Assembly: GCA_031422315.1 (NCBI GenBank)
Contig: JANOQN010000064.1
Location: 62,001-126,000, forward strand
Source: JANNYA01 sp031422315
GTDB lineage: Bacteria; Pseudomonadota; Gammaproteobacteria; Xanthomonadales; SZUA-5
Length of the DNA stretch: 64,000 bases
Direction of reading: 5' to 3'
Below the pieces are notes generated by a model. That model did not search any database. It was not told where the DNA came from and saw only the letters and a program-made list of their open reading frames with translations. The stretch's first letter is position 1. The number at the start of each line of letters is the position of its first letter. This document shows, one piece after another, positions 34,288 through 43,731 of the stretch. A program made the translations under genes and the position numbers.

Positions 34288-35699
34288 TGTTCTCTATACG
34301 CACGTTGTTGTTTATTTTTTGCTCAACTGCCGCCGCGAATGCAAAGACCAGTGCACCGCTTGCTGAGGCAAAATCGGAGCCAGAGTTAGCAACCGTTCTG
34401 TTTGCCATTGATCAAACCGGCTACCTCAAGCTCACGCAAATCAAAGCCGACGTTAATGCCGCAGGCCCTGAAAATGTGTGGGTAGAGCTGGGTGATCAGC
34501 TGCTCGTACGGGCAAAGCCATCCGTTATTCAATCGCTTGCAGCCACGCTTAGCCCACAAACTCAGCTTGGCAACGCCAGCTTGAATGAGTTTGCCCTGCA
34601 AGCACGCGGCTGCGCCGCCGCGCCTGAATATGCGCTGCCGCCGATTGCAAAAGCCGGCCGATTTGCGTTAGTGCGTTTGCCGAAAGCCTTCGCGCCGATG
34701 CGCTACAGCAGCGAGCTGCAGCCGCTGCTCCCCAATGTTGCGGTAGCACGTGGCTCGAATAATTTGCCGAGCACGCCATTAACTAAAGGCACTGATCCTT
34801 TGGCGCGTTTCTTGGCGGATCGCATCAAAGCCGAGCGTTGGTTTACCGACATGGTTGCGCTGGACGGTTTTGATCGCTCGACATTCTCACCCACATTGAG
34901 TCAAGCGCGCAGCTGGATAGGTACGCGCTTCCAGTCCATGGGTTTAACGGTCAGTTTCCCAAGCTACAACTTCACTTTTCAAAGCCAAAGCTATCAAAAC
35001 AACAATGTGCTTGGCTTTTATCAAGGCGTAGGCACACCCAATGAGTGGCTGGTGATTGGCGGACACTATGATTCTCGCACCATTAATATCCTTACTACTG
35101 CCATGACCCCGGGCGCTGAGGATAATGCCAGCGGCTGCGCCGGCGTGATTGAACTGGCGCGCGCGCTGACCAAAGTCAAACCGAATCGCAGCATCTTGTT
35201 CTTTTGCTATTCGGGGGAGGAGCAAAATCTGTTGGGCTCCAGAGCGCACGTCACGCAGCTGCAGCAATCTGGCGATATCAGCAAACTTAAGTTTTTCTTG
35301 ACCATGGATATGATTGGCTTCAGTAGTGATAACGATTTTGACGTGCTTTTAGAATCTAATTCCTCGAATCAAGCCGTTTTGAATCAATTCGCGGCCGCGG
35401 CCGCCGGTTACGAGCCGCGCCTGCGGGTTTTGCAAGCGCTCAACCCATTTGGCTCTGATCACGTGCCGTATTTGCAAGCCGGAATTCCAGGGCTGCTGAC
35501 GATTGAAAATGATTGGGATCCAAACGAACCGGGCGGCTACACGCACTACCACAAATCGACGGACACGCCCGCCAATATGACGAATTCACTGACCATGGGC
35601 GGCGCTATTTTGCGCATGAACGCGGCGGCGCTGAGTAACTACCTGGGCGGCGTATCGGCGAACTACGGCGATTTTGTTTTTGATGACGCGTTCGAATAG
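34287..35699 (+). CDS. Secreted M28-family zinc aminopeptidase with DGFE-like C-terminal tail
   Basis: 470 residues with a signal peptide (about residues 1-19, ending ANA). The peptidase domain has the M28 zinc ligands in order: VIGGHYDSR, PGAEDNASGCAG, FFCYSGEEQNLLGSRAH with the catalytic Glu pair, TMDMIGF and the final His in THYHKSTDTPANM. It should release N-terminal residues from peptides outside the cytoplasm. The protein ends in YGDFVFDDAFE, a short Phe- and Asp-rich tail like the DNLFANGFED end of the broken protein at 56878. The start overlaps the mtnD stop by one base, so it is in the mtn transcript although its link to methionine salvage is unclear. Confidence 0.9.
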   Translation: MFSIRTLLFIFCSTAAANAKTSAPLAEAKSEPELATVLFAIDQTGYLKLTQIKADVNAAGPENVWVELGDQLLVRAKPSVIQSLAATLSPQTQLGNASLNEFALQARGCAAAPEYALPPIAKAGRFALVRLPKAFAPMRYSSELQPLLPNVAVARGSNNLPSTPLTKGTDPLARFLADRIKAERWFTDMVALDGFDRSTFSPTLSQARSWIGTRFQSMGLTVSFPSYNFTFQSQSYQNNNVLGFYQGVGTPNEWLVIGGHYDSRTINILTTAMTPGAEDNASGCAGVIELARALTKVKPNRSILFFCYSGEEQNLLGSRAHVTQLQQSGDISKLKFFLTMDMIGFSSDNDFDVLLESNSSNQAVLNQFAAAAAGYEPRLRVLQALNPFGSDHVPYLQAGIPGLLTIENDWDPNEPGGYTHYHKSTDTPANMTNSLTMGGAILRMNAAALSNYLGGVSANYGDFVFDDAFE

Positions 35700-35711
35700 C
35701 GAGCAAGCGCT

Positions 35712-36317
35712 ATGATTTTAGAAATCCATCCAGAAAATCCGCAGGCGCGCTTGGTGCAAAAAGTGCTGGATTGCCTAACGAGTGGCGGATTGTTGGTTTA
35801 CCCAACCGATTCGACTTACGCCTTTGGTTGGCTGCCGAGCGCGAAAGCGCCGCAAGAGCGCGTCGCGCGTCTGCGCAAATTGACCGAAAAGCACCTGTAC
35901 GCGATTGCCTGTAAAGACATCAAACAAGCTGCCGAATTCGGCAAAATGGATAACCGCGCATTCGCACTGATCAAGCGGCTAACGCCCGGCGCTTATACGT
36001 TCGTGCTGCCCGCCACCGCCCAACTTCCAAAACGCCTACACGAGCAAAAGCGCCGCACGATTGGCGTGCGTATTCCTGACAATCGAATCACGCAGGCTAT
36101 TTTAGCGGGTCTGGACGAGCCACTGATGACCTCGTCAATCCCCAAACCTGCAGAACTCGATGAGTTTTACACGCACGAGGAATTGTTCGACTCAATCGAA
36201 CACCAAGTTGATCTCATCGTCGACGGTGGCAGCTGCGGACACGAACCCACTACATTATTGGACTTGTGTGTGGATCCGTTTGAGGTTTTGCGGTTGGGGA
36301 AGGGTGAGGTTCCTTAG
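35712..36317 (+). CDS. yciO: YrdC/Sua5-domain protein (YciO-like)
   Basis: 201 residues, a single YrdC domain: GGLLVYPTDSTYAFGWL, RKLTEKHLYAIACKD, RLTPGAYTFVLPA and TIGVRIPDN. The family binds ATP, threonine and bicarbonate in threonylcarbamoyl-adenylate formation; YciO is the paralogue of the essential TsaC. Length and the STYAFG variant (rather than TVYGLG) favour YciO. It begins 12 bases after the M28 peptidase. Confidence 0.85.
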   Translation: MILEIHPENPQARLVQKVLDCLTSGGLLVYPTDSTYAFGWLPSAKAPQERVARLRKLTEKHLYAIACKDIKQAAEFGKMDNRAFALIKRLTPGAYTFVLPATAQLPKRLHEQKRRTIGVRIPDNRITQAILAGLDEPLMTSSIPKPAELDEFYTHEELFDSIEHQVDLIVDGGSCGHEPTTLLDLCVDPFEVLRLGKGEVP

Positions 36318-37104
36318 AAGGCGGGGCAGTTTCGGAAATTTGCGCAGTGGTTCCCCTCACCTCCAAATTTGCGGGCGTAGCGATGGAGCTTTTCGCGGCC
36401 GCAAACGGCTCCCTCTCCACGCCTGTAAACAAAAAATTAGTTCTACACCTGTCAGGAGGGTTGCCGGTTCGTAGTTTCGCGGCCCCTCATCCCCGCCTTC
36501 TCCCCGCACCAACATCGCGGTACCATTTAAATACGCGGGCGTGGAGAAGGAGTCGTTTGTGGTGTGCTTGAAATTCTTCTCGCGTCAAGAATCTTTGGAG
36601 CCAGTCGCCTTGCGCTTGCCCAACGGCACTTACGGCTAAGGGTATTGGGGCTGCCCGCCGAGTTCGTGTCTTGGGTTACCTTGAATAATTTGAAGGCTAA
36701 TTTGGCGCTTCAGCCAAGGTCAAATCCCCATAAAGTAAAAGGGATTCTGAGTTTTGCTGGGTTCTTGATTGAACAGATCGAGCAGTTCTACCCGGGAAAA
36801 TTGGGTTAGCGCTTGAAGTATCCAATTGATTTTTTTCTTAAAAATTAGTCTGATTAATATCAGTTCTCAGCAAACAATTTCTCAAACATTATCATGCGTC
36901 AATATTCACCGAACCTTTGAGCAACCTGGGTTCCCGCCTCTGCGGTAATCAATGCCATTACCTTAAACCGTTTTAGCAAAAGTGGCGCACGTCATTCTGC
37001 GCGCAGTTGCAGAATCCATGGACCCTGCGACTTCGCGCAGGGTGACGACATTTTGCTTGAGGGTTTAAGTTTGATAATTATAAATATCTATCAAGAGCAA
37101 TATC
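36318..37104. other. Long intergenic region without a supported gene
   Basis: About 790 bases. A frame at 36564-36809 (81 codons) has no ribosome-binding site, domain or conserved look and is probably accidental. The region shows worn repeats, including a partial CTGGGTTCCCGCC element near 36927 and a full hairpin element at 36989-37050. The end is AT-rich and should carry the scpA promoter. Confidence 0.4.
36989..37050. repeat. Dispersed hairpin repeat ahead of scpA
   Basis: The element reads CGTCATTCTGCGC...AGAATCC and then the perfect stem ACCCTGCG-ACTTCG-CGCAGGGT (37022-37043) followed by GACGACA. It resembles the dispersed repeats based on a GACCCTGCG stem found in many proteobacterial intergenic regions. 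Confidence 0.6.
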
Positions 37105-37938
37105 GTGATTGAAGCAATCGAAAACGTTGATTTAACAGCAACCCACACTCCCCAACAGCAAGAAATCCCATTTGCGCGCGTGCGCGGCGAGGCGTTTTTT
37201 GAGCCGCCAAAAGATTTGTATATTCCGCCGGACGCTTTGGCCGTTATTTTAGATGCCTTTGAAGGCCCGCTAGATTTATTGCTGTATTTAATTCGCCGGC
37301 AGAATTTGGATATTTTAGATATTCCAATTGCTGAAATAACCCGCCAGTATATTGGCTACATTGATTTAATGCAGGATGAGCGCTTTGAATTGGCAGCTGA
37401 GTATTTAGTCATGGCGGCGATTTTGGCGGAGATTAAATCAAGGCTGCTGCTGCCCAGGCCGCCGGATGCCGAAGGCATTGAGGAAGATCCGCGTGCAGAA
37501 CTTGTCCGGCGTTTGCAAGAATACGAGCGCTTCAAAAAAGCGGCGCAGGATATTGACGCACTTCCTCGGCTGGAGCGGGACTTTACGATCGCGCATGCGG
37601 AGGTGGCGGATCGCAAAACCACTGTGCTGCCACCCGAAGTTTCGCTGAAGGAGTTGTTGCTCAGCTTAAAAGAAGTCTTGCATCGGGCTGATCTTTTCAC
37701 GCACCATCTCATTTCCCGCGAGCCGCTCAGCGTGCGCCAGCGCATGTCAGAGGTTTTGGCGATGTTAGCAAACGGCGAATTCCGTGAATTTAGCGCGCTG
37801 TTTGATGTCAGCCAGGGCCGGCGTGGAATCGTAGTTACCTTCCTTTCGATACTTGAGCTCTCTAAAGAAAGCCTCGTCGAAATTGTCCAAGAACAGCCCT
37901 TGGATCCGATCTATGTGCGCACGTTTCCTACGGGTTGA
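37105..37938 (+). CDS. scpA: Segregation and condensation protein A
   Basis: 277 residues from a GTG. Kleisin: the N-terminal FEGPLDLLLYLIRRQNLDIL, IPIAEITRQYIGYIDLMQDE and MAAILAEIKSRLLLPRP segments bind the SMC neck and ScpB, and the C-terminal EFSALFDVSQGRRGIVVTFL block is the winged helix that binds the SMC head. It works with ScpB and SMC in chromosome organisation. A spacer of about 145 bases separates it from scpB. Confidence 0.94.
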   Translation: MIEAIENVDLTATHTPQQQEIPFARVRGEAFFEPPKDLYIPPDALAVILDAFEGPLDLLLYLIRRQNLDILDIPIAEITRQYIGYIDLMQDERFELAAEYLVMAAILAEIKSRLLLPRPPDAEGIEEDPRAELVRRLQEYERFKKAAQDIDALPRLERDFTIAHAEVADRKTTVLPPEVSLKELLLSLKEVLHRADLFTHHLISREPLSVRQRMSEVLAMLANGEFREFSALFDVSQGRRGIVVTFLSILELSKESLVEIVQEQPLDPIYVRTFPTG

Positions 37939-38083
37939 ACCTATTGGGTGAGCGGCTCCACAAACTCAACTATTTGCTCCTACTCGAGTTAGCTTTCAAT
38001 GCTGTTAACCGCATCTCATAAAACTTCGGATAAAACCGCCACACGCATTCACGGGCCAAGCACGCTTGTCTACTGAGTTGCTT

Positions 38084-38875
38084 ATGGATTTTGATGGCTC
38101 AACCCCAGAGCCTAAATTACGCTTGATAGCGCTCAAGCCGATTGTTGAGGCGGCGATTTTTGCTTCACATCAGCCACTGACTTTGGAGCAGCTTGGCGAT
38201 CTATTCGAAGAATCGCAGCGGCCTAGCCACACCGAATTGGCGCAAACTTTGGAAGCGTTAAACGCTGATTGCGAAATTCGCGGCGTTGAACTCGTTGAAG
38301 TGGCGAGCGGCTTTCGATTCCAAGTCAAATCGGCCGTGCATGCGCACATTTCAAGACTGTGGACAGAGCGGCAAAGTAAGTATTCGCGCGCACTATTGGA
38401 AACTTTAGCGTTGATCGCCTATCGCCAGCCAATCACCCGCGCGGAAATTGAAGCAGTGCGTGGCGTGGCAGTGTCATCGCACATTATTCGAACCTTAGAA
38501 GAGCGCGAGTGGATTCGTGTGGTCGGCCATCGTGAAGTGCCCGGCCGGCCGGCATTGTTTAGCACGACGCGCGCGTTTTTGGATTACTTCAAGCTGAAAT
38601 CTTTGGAAGACTTGCCAACGCTGTCAGAAATTCGCGACTTTGAAAATGCCGAGCCTGAGTTTGATTTTGACGTGCAGAACCTTGCACTAGCAGCGCCTAT
38701 CGAGGCGAGCGAGTCCTCGGTAATAGTAGAAACCTCCGAGGCGTCCGAGCACTTGCCACTCGCCACAGATTTGGCTTTGGCCGAAACCGCGCACCTAATC
38801 GATTCCCCCGATCCCACCGAAGACTCCGCAAACGCTGCGCCAGTCGAAGCACCCCAATCAGAAGACCCAAAGTGA
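38084..38875 (+). CDS. scpB: Segregation and condensation protein B
   Basis: 263 residues from the ATG at 38084, which has GAG six bases ahead; a TTG at 38066 would add six residues. Two winged-helix domains: LKPIVEAAIFASHQPLTLEQ at the start and LIAYRQPITRAEIEAVRGVA then VVGHREVPGRPALFSTT. The last 70 residues are acidic and low complexity (EASESSVIVETSEASEHLPL), longer than in E. coli-type ScpB. The stop overlaps rluB (GTGA). Confidence 0.93.
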   Translation: MDFDGSTPEPKLRLIALKPIVEAAIFASHQPLTLEQLGDLFEESQRPSHTELAQTLEALNADCEIRGVELVEVASGFRFQVKSAVHAHISRLWTERQSKYSRALLETLALIAYRQPITRAEIEAVRGVAVSSHIIRTLEEREWIRVVGHREVPGRPALFSTTRAFLDYFKLKSLEDLPTLSEIRDFENAEPEFDFDVQNLALAAPIEASESSVIVETSEASEHLPLATDLALAETAHLIDSPDPTEDSANAAPVEAPQSEDPK

Positions 38876-41514
38876 ATACATCCGTGAATCAAACGACCGA
38901 ACTTAATACGCCGCAGCCAGGCAAAATGAAGCTCACGCTGCGGCGCGGTGGCGACCAGCCTGAGCTGCGTGAGCGCTTGCAAAAAGTGCTGGCAGGCAGC
39001 GGTTTAGGCGCACGGCGCGGTATTGAAGATCGTATTGCCGCAGGCGAAGTTCTACTAAACGGAGAAAAAGCTGAAGTCGGCGCTTCGGTAGGCGCGGGTG
39101 ATCGCGTGTTGGTCGATGGCCGCACCTTTATTATCAAGGCGCAAGAAGGTGATTACGGCCGCGTGATTGTTTATAGCAAGCCGGATGGTGAAGTCACCAC
39201 GCGGCATGATCAGGAAGGCCGTCCGACCGTATTTGATCGCTTGCCGCCGGTGCAAAGCGGGCGCTGGATCGTCATGGGCGATTTGGATATCAACACCCAA
39301 GGGCTATTGCTGTTTACCAGCAATGGTGAGTTAGCGAACAAAATCATGACGAGCGAAGAAACCTTCGCACGCGAATACGTTTGTCGAATTAAAGGCGCGG
39401 TGACCGATGAGATTTTGGCCCAACTGCAAGCCGGTGTAGCGATTGAACAGGGCAGCGCAGCATTTGAAGAAATCGCCAAAATGGAGCACACCGGCAACAC
39501 CAACGAATGGTGGCGGGTGCGAATTCAAACTGGCGGCACCAAAGAAGTAAAAGCGTTGTGGGAAGCGGTTGGCTTGCAATTGAGCCGCTTGAAGCGCATT
39601 AGCTTTGGGCCGTTTCGATTACTGCCCGGCATGCGCCGCTGTGACGTGCGTGAGCTGCCTGAATCCGACGTGCTAGCGATGTGTCAGGATTTTGGCATCA
39701 CGCAAATGCCGTCTTACTTGCAAGCCGAAGACGAACAGGCGCTCAAATTGCGCCGCAATCGCGATAGCGAGTTGGGCAAGAAGATTATTTTATCGGCCGG
39801 AAAAGCCGAAGGCTATTGGACCGGAGAGCGCGGCTATGGCGGTGCGAATGTCAAAGCCCAGCGCGTTTCAGGTGAATTTGATGTTGATCGTAACAAGCGC
39901 GATAAAAAAGCCCGCAAAGGCGTCAAAAAACTCAGCCATAAACAGGCGCAAATCGCGATCGGTGGTGATGGCTTACTAAGCCACGCACTTGAAGGCGGAC
40001 AGCCAGGCCAAGACGCCCGCCGAGGCCCCAGCCGCAACGCCAAACATCGGCGCGGCGTGCGCCCGCCTATGCGCCCAAATGCTGGTAATGCGGCGCCGTT
40101 AGCCGCCGGCCAAGCGTTGGATGCGCCGGTCAAAGGCCGTCAGCGCAATCAGCCGCGCCAGCGCCCGCGTAATCAGCCAGCAGGCGAGCTGGTAGTTAAT
40201 GCCAGCGATGTGACGCTGGATATTGGAACGGGCGATTCGGTCGCTGCGCGCCATGCACCGCGCGGCAATCATCCACGCGGCCCGCACGCAGGGCCAAGAC
40301 CAGCGCGGCCACTAGGAAACGAACCCAGGCCCGCGCGCGGTCCGAAACCGCAGCACGGTAGAAATAAGCCTGAGGCAACGCCAGGGCTTTACGAGCCCAA
40401 AGAACGCGGCGGTAATGCGAGGCAAGATGACGACAATCTCGGCAATCGCTTTGGCAGTCAGCCAATGGGCGATGCGGCTGCGGCAAGGCTGCTTGAAAGA
40501 GCCGCGAATCCAACCGCGAACGCCAACCGGTTCCAAAACGCCGGTAAAGGCAAGCCCAAGCGGCAATTTTCCGGCCCGATGGATCACAGCTATGAAGGCA
40601 GCCAATCGTTCAATACCGACTTTGGTCACGATCATGATGACGACAGCGGCGGCGGCAATCGCTTTAATGTAGCCGAGACGGGCAATAGTGATCGCCAGCG
40701 TCCGGATCGAAACGGCAATAGCCAAGGCAATGGCAATAGTGTTGGCAATAATCGGGGCAGGCCACCGATGCCACCTCGGCACGGCCCAAGGCCACCACGC
40801 CCACCACATGTCGCAGCCGAACCGAGCAGCCAACCCAGCATGGCACAGCCTGGCCTTGTGCCACGCCCGGAAGGCGCAAAAAATCGCCGCAACAAGCGCC
40901 GAAAACGGCCCAGAAATCCTGCCAATGCCGCAAATTTTGCCAATGCTGCGAATAGCCCAAACGCTGCGAACAGTTTAGCGAGCAACACGCAGTTTTCTAA
41001 CTCGCCCAATGAAGCGCGCCCACCGCGTGAGCCGAATGCTGCGCGTCCACCACGCGATCCAAACACTCCTCGACCGCAACGCAATCCAAATGCTGCGCGT
41101 CCGCCACGCGATCCAAACTTAGTTCAACCGCCACGCGATCCTAATATTGCTCAGCCTGCGCGCGATCCAAATTCTGCGCCGCAACGTCGTGACCCGAATG
41201 CTGCTCGTCCGCCACGTCCGCCGCGTGAGCCCAAAACCGCGCTTCCTGTGCAAGCATCGGCTCCGGTTCGCGAAACTCAACCAGCACCAGCGCCGATGCC
41301 AAGCGCCGATTCCGCGGCAAAAGCGCGTGCACCGCGCGCGCCCAAACAGCCGGCCGCACCTCGGCAGCCGCGCGCGGCAAAAGCTAGCCCGGCGCCAACG
41401 CCGAGCGCGCCGAGTGAATCCGCCGCGCCTGCTGCAAAATCCGCAGTGCGCAAGCCGCGTGCAAAAAGCCCAGCGCGCAAAGTAGTTACAACAGCACCAT
41501 CGGAAGGCGCATGA
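38872..41514 (+). CDS. rluB: RluB-type 23S rRNA pseudouridine synthase with giant low-complexity tail
   Basis: 880 residues from a GTG overlapping scpB. Residues about 33-85 are an S4 RNA-binding domain (LRERLQKVLAGSGLGARRGI); the synthase domain has MGDLDINTQGLLLF with catalytic Asp139 and ends near residue 290. RluB makes pseudouridine 2605 of 23S rRNA. The remaining ~590 residues are disordered-looking: Arg, Pro, Gly, Asn, Gln and Ala dominate, with poly-basic runs (GAKNRRNKRRKRPRNPANAA), His/Asp-rich DFGHDHDDDSGGGN and seven copies of a nine-residue RDPNAARPP unit. Xanthomonad RluBs have basic tails, but this one is more than twice the length of the enzyme. It probably binds RNA or ribosomes non-specifically. 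Confidence 0.92.
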   Translation: MNTSVNQTTELNTPQPGKMKLTLRRGGDQPELRERLQKVLAGSGLGARRGIEDRIAAGEVLLNGEKAEVGASVGAGDRVLVDGRTFIIKAQEGDYGRVIVYSKPDGEVTTRHDQEGRPTVFDRLPPVQSGRWIVMGDLDINTQGLLLFTSNGELANKIMTSEETFAREYVCRIKGAVTDEILAQLQAGVAIEQGSAAFEEIAKMEHTGNTNEWWRVRIQTGGTKEVKALWEAVGLQLSRLKRISFGPFRLLPGMRRCDVRELPESDVLAMCQDFGITQMPSYLQAEDEQALKLRRNRDSELGKKIILSAGKAEGYWTGERGYGGANVKAQRVSGEFDVDRNKRDKKARKGVKKLSHKQAQIAIGGDGLLSHALEGGQPGQDARRGPSRNAKHRRGVRPPMRPNAGNAAPLAAGQALDAPVKGRQRNQPRQRPRNQPAGELVVNASDVTLDIGTGDSVAARHAPRGNHPRGPHAGPRPARPLGNEPRPARGPKPQHGRNKPEATPGLYEPKERGGNARQDDDNLGNRFGSQPMGDAAAARLLERAANPTANANRFQNAGKGKPKRQFSGPMDHSYEGSQSFNTDFGHDHDDDSGGGNRFNVAETGNSDRQRPDRNGNSQGNGNSVGNNRGRPPMPPRHGPRPPRPPHVAAEPSSQPSMAQPGLVPRPEGAKNRRNKRRKRPRNPANAANFANAANSPNAANSLASNTQFSNSPNEARPPREPNAARPPRDPNTPRPQRNPNAARPPRDPNLVQPPRDPNIAQPARDPNSAPQRRDPNAARPPRPPREPKTALPVQASAPVRETQPAPAPMPSADSAAKARAPRAPKQPAAPRQPRAAKASPAPTPSAPSESAAPAAKSAVRKPRAKSPARKVVTTAPSEGA
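41026..41214 (+). repeat. Seven tandem 27-bp repeats inside rluB
   Basis: The coding sequence repeats a nine-residue unit of type R-(D/E/N)-P-N-x-x-x-P-x seven times without interruption (residues 719-781). Third-codon positions vary between copies, so the array is not very recent, yet the spacing is exact. Confidence 0.85.
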
Positions 41515-41882
41515 GCCGCTTGCCGCTAACAGAACTATTTAGCGGAACCAAGCGGCTTGCGGAACCCAGTAACTCGGTTTACAGCACCGATTCTGGCGAT
41601 TTGCGCAAGCAAGCCGCACAAACTAGCGCCGCCCTACCTGATGGCAAAACCATACGCATCCACCGCGAAAGTGGTGGCCGAGGCGGAAAAATCGTCAGTG
41701 TTATCAAAGGCCTGCCGCTCGACGCAAAAGCGCTCGAAGCGCTGTGCAGCACGCTCAAAAAACGCTGCGGCACCGGTGGCAGCGTGGTCAATGGCCATAT
41801 AGAGATTCAAGGTGAGCAGCGCGAACTATTGGTCAAGCTGCTGCTTGAGGCTGGGTTTGTGGGTAAATTGGCGGGTGGGTAG
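41511..41882 (+). CDS. yciH: YciH/SUI1-family translation initiation factor-like protein
   Basis: 123 residues; the ATG overlaps the rluB stop (ATGA). The C-terminal domain is the SUI1/eIF1 fold: IRIHRESGGRGGKIVSVIKG, LKKRCGTGGSVVNGHIEIQG. The first 45 residues are a flexible lead that includes LVYSTDSGD-like segment NSVYSTDSGDLRKQ common to bacterial YciH. It can influence start-site discrimination like IF3. Last gene of the scpA-scpB-rluB-yciH run. Confidence 0.92.
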   Translation: MSRLPLTELFSGTKRLAEPSNSVYSTDSGDLRKQAAQTSAALPDGKTIRIHRESGGRGGKIVSVIKGLPLDAKALEALCSTLKKRCGTGGSVVNGHIEIQGEQRELLVKLLLEAGFVGKLAGG

Positions 41883-41983
41883 GTGCTTCAGGTCGCTCGG
41901 AATAATAACTGTGATTTAATCAGTTAAATACTAATCAGTTATATTGCGGTTTTATACTCGCAAATTAGTAAATATGGAAATTT

Positions 41984-42487
41984 ATGATAGATATGGAAAA
42001 AATTCGCGTGATTTATTTCCTTGGCCTTGTTGAATATATAAAAATGCGAATCGCGCTGACTCTTCAGAGAAAACTGGTCCTATTTTTTGTCATGGTGCCC
42101 GTTTTAATGGCGCTTACGCTCGTCTCAGTCTACGCTTATTACGGAATCAGTCTTGATGCCAAGGCATGGCGTTTGATGATAATGGGTTTTTTGTTTCCCG
42201 TTTTTTTTATTGCAGCGCCCACACTAATTTCTTACTACTCAAGCTTAGAATCCCTAAAGCCCATTACTTATGAATTTTCGGATTTAGGCATTCAAGCATC
42301 GACCGAGAATATTGAATTTACTCACAAATGGTCTGCAATAATTCGTATTGATAGAGCATTCGGCTTTTTGATGTTTTTCTTCAATAAAAGCTGTGCACAC
42401 TTTATTCCGCTAAGGGCGCTGACGAATGAAACTGAAATTAACGCGATCGTGCAAATTGCCATAAAGAACGGCGCTCGTATTAAATAA
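41984..42487 (+). CDS. Small membrane protein, YcxB-like
   Basis: 167 residues with two membrane helices (about 30-53 and 63-86) and a short cytoplasmic domain whose pattern (ITYEFSDLGIQASTENIEFT, KWSAIIRIDRAFGFLMFFF, AHFIPLRAL) matches the YcxB-like C-terminal domain of unknown function. The gene is AT-rich compared with yciH and stands at the left edge of the accessory RHS region. A second ATG three codons downstream is possible. Confidence 0.65.
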   Translation: MIDMEKIRVIYFLGLVEYIKMRIALTLQRKLVLFFVMVPVLMALTLVSVYAYYGISLDAKAWRLMIMGFLFPVFFIAAPTLISYYSSLESLKPITYEFSDLGIQASTENIEFTHKWSAIIRIDRAFGFLMFFFNKSCAHFIPLRALTNETEINAIVQIAIKNGARIK

Positions 42488-42557
42488 GAACGAACAGAAG
42501 CCCCAATAGGGCGCAACAAGGTAGCCCAGGGCAACGCCATTAACTTAAGCAGTCTGC

Positions 42558-43323
42558 TTATAGGCCATTGGATAACGGTTTGATTTTCCTAGGGTTTTTT
42601 TGCGCGCTACGTGGCGATTCTTGCGCACTGCATGGATTTTTTTTCAACACGCGTTGCACCAATTTCTCCAGCGTTGCGGTTTCCGGCGCGAGTAGATATG
42701 CAACACATGCCGTAAGCAATGCATCGCGCGTCAACGCGTTGGTAGGCAGGGCGCCCACGTGCTCAGCTGCGGCGACTTGTTCGCCCAGCGCGTAGGGTTG
42801 CAGGCACCGGGCTGATTTGGCAAAGCAGCCAACGTCCAGCAATACAGAAAGCAGTGCGATGGGGTAAGCAATTTTGCCACCACGGCGCTTGGGCTGGCCA
42901 CCAAAGTAACTGATCATGGTGGGAAGTTGTGGCAAGTTGAGGACCGAACCGTCAATGGCGAACACGCGGTGTCCGTGAAAATCGAGACCGGGTAAATCGG
43001 CATGGATTTGGGAAATGAGTCGATTATTGAGGGCCGAAAAGACGGTAACTGAGAGTCGGTGACGGGCTTTACAAAAAGCGGCGTCGGAAACGCAGGTAGG
43101 CGCGTCAAAAATGTGAAACAGGTTGTCAAGTTCGCGCTGATAGGCACCTTAGTGCTGGTTGAGAAAGTAGCTGACGACGTGGGCAAATGGGAGTTTGCGG
43201 TGGCGGGTAAAAGCAGCATCGGTCAGACAGTGTGTGCGGATGAAGTCAGGTTCGTTCAGACAATCAAGGAAAGACGATAAGCAAATATTGTTGGTAGGGC
43301 GATAAGCCCGTGTTGGGCGTCAT
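42558..43323 (-). pseudogene. IS4-like transposase remnant
   Basis: On the - strand an ATG at 43323 with AAGG ahead opens MTPNTGLSPYQQYLLIVFP, then a frameshift leads to LDCLNEPDFIRTHCLTDAAF and on; a TAA interrupts near 43150. Past that the frame continues through RLISQIHADLPGLDFHGHRV and FAIDGSVLNLPQLPTMISYF, the first catalytic Asp region of IS4-family enzymes. It then jumps to a C-terminal segment (ETATLEKLVQRVLKK) and stops. The middle of the enzyme with the other catalytic residues is missing. It bounds the RHS locus on the left. Confidence 0.8.
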
Positions 43324-43431
43324 TTTTGGGCCTTGGGTTGGTACTGAAAATAAGCCCTAATTATATGCTAACCTATTGAAAATAAAACATATTTATTAAG
43401 TTAATGGTGTTGCTGGTTTGGGAGGCCTCAC

Positions 43432-43731
43432 ATCAACATAGGTAACGCACCAAGTTCGAGCCCTTCGTGTGATTCGGTAAATGGCAGTTATCACTACCGA
43501 GAAGATTCTCCCCAGCTTAATGGCTCAATCTGGTTGTGTCCTTCCAGCTTGCCGTCAACAGCTGCGCACGAATTTGGCCATTTTCTTGGATTTCATTATA
43601 TCGATACTCGGGATGATATTATGTATGAGAGACTGGTATTTCTGGCAGAAGCGTTCATTGGGAGCACGGAGCCGTTCTTTCGAAAATCTTGGGCAGAATG
43701 GGCAGATGAAAAAATGTACTCTAACAGATAG
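43432..43731 (+). CDS. Orphan RHS-type toxin tip with zinc-protease motif
   Basis: An open frame of 99 codons without a good start codon of its own, as expected for a C-terminal tip cut off from its carrier. It reads through NGSYHYREDSPQLNGSIWLC to STAAHEFGHFLGFHYID and DDIMYERLVFL: HEFGH is the zinc-binding helix, G follows in the metzincin position and IMY resembles a Met-turn. The third ligand is one residue closer (HExxHxxGxH) than in classic metzincins. A related tip with the exact HExxHxxGxxH spacing occurs at 45287. The end overlaps the next gene by 26 bases. It may be expressed only after recombination onto an RHS core. Confidence 0.6.
   Translation: MNIGNAPSSSPSCDSVNGSYHYREDSPQLNGSIWLCPSSLPSTAAHEFGHFLGFHYIDTRDDIMYERLVFLAEAFIGSTEPFFRKSWAEWADEKMYSNR

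Noticed and set aside
36564..36809. An 81-codon frame between the YrdC protein gene and scpA
   Set aside because: No ribosome-binding site, no domain-like pattern and no partner; probably chance in intergenic DNA.
43481..43705. An extended N terminus for the first immunity gene
   Set aside because: This part overlaps the zinc-protease tip in another frame and has no protein-like pattern; the ATG at 43706 is preferred.
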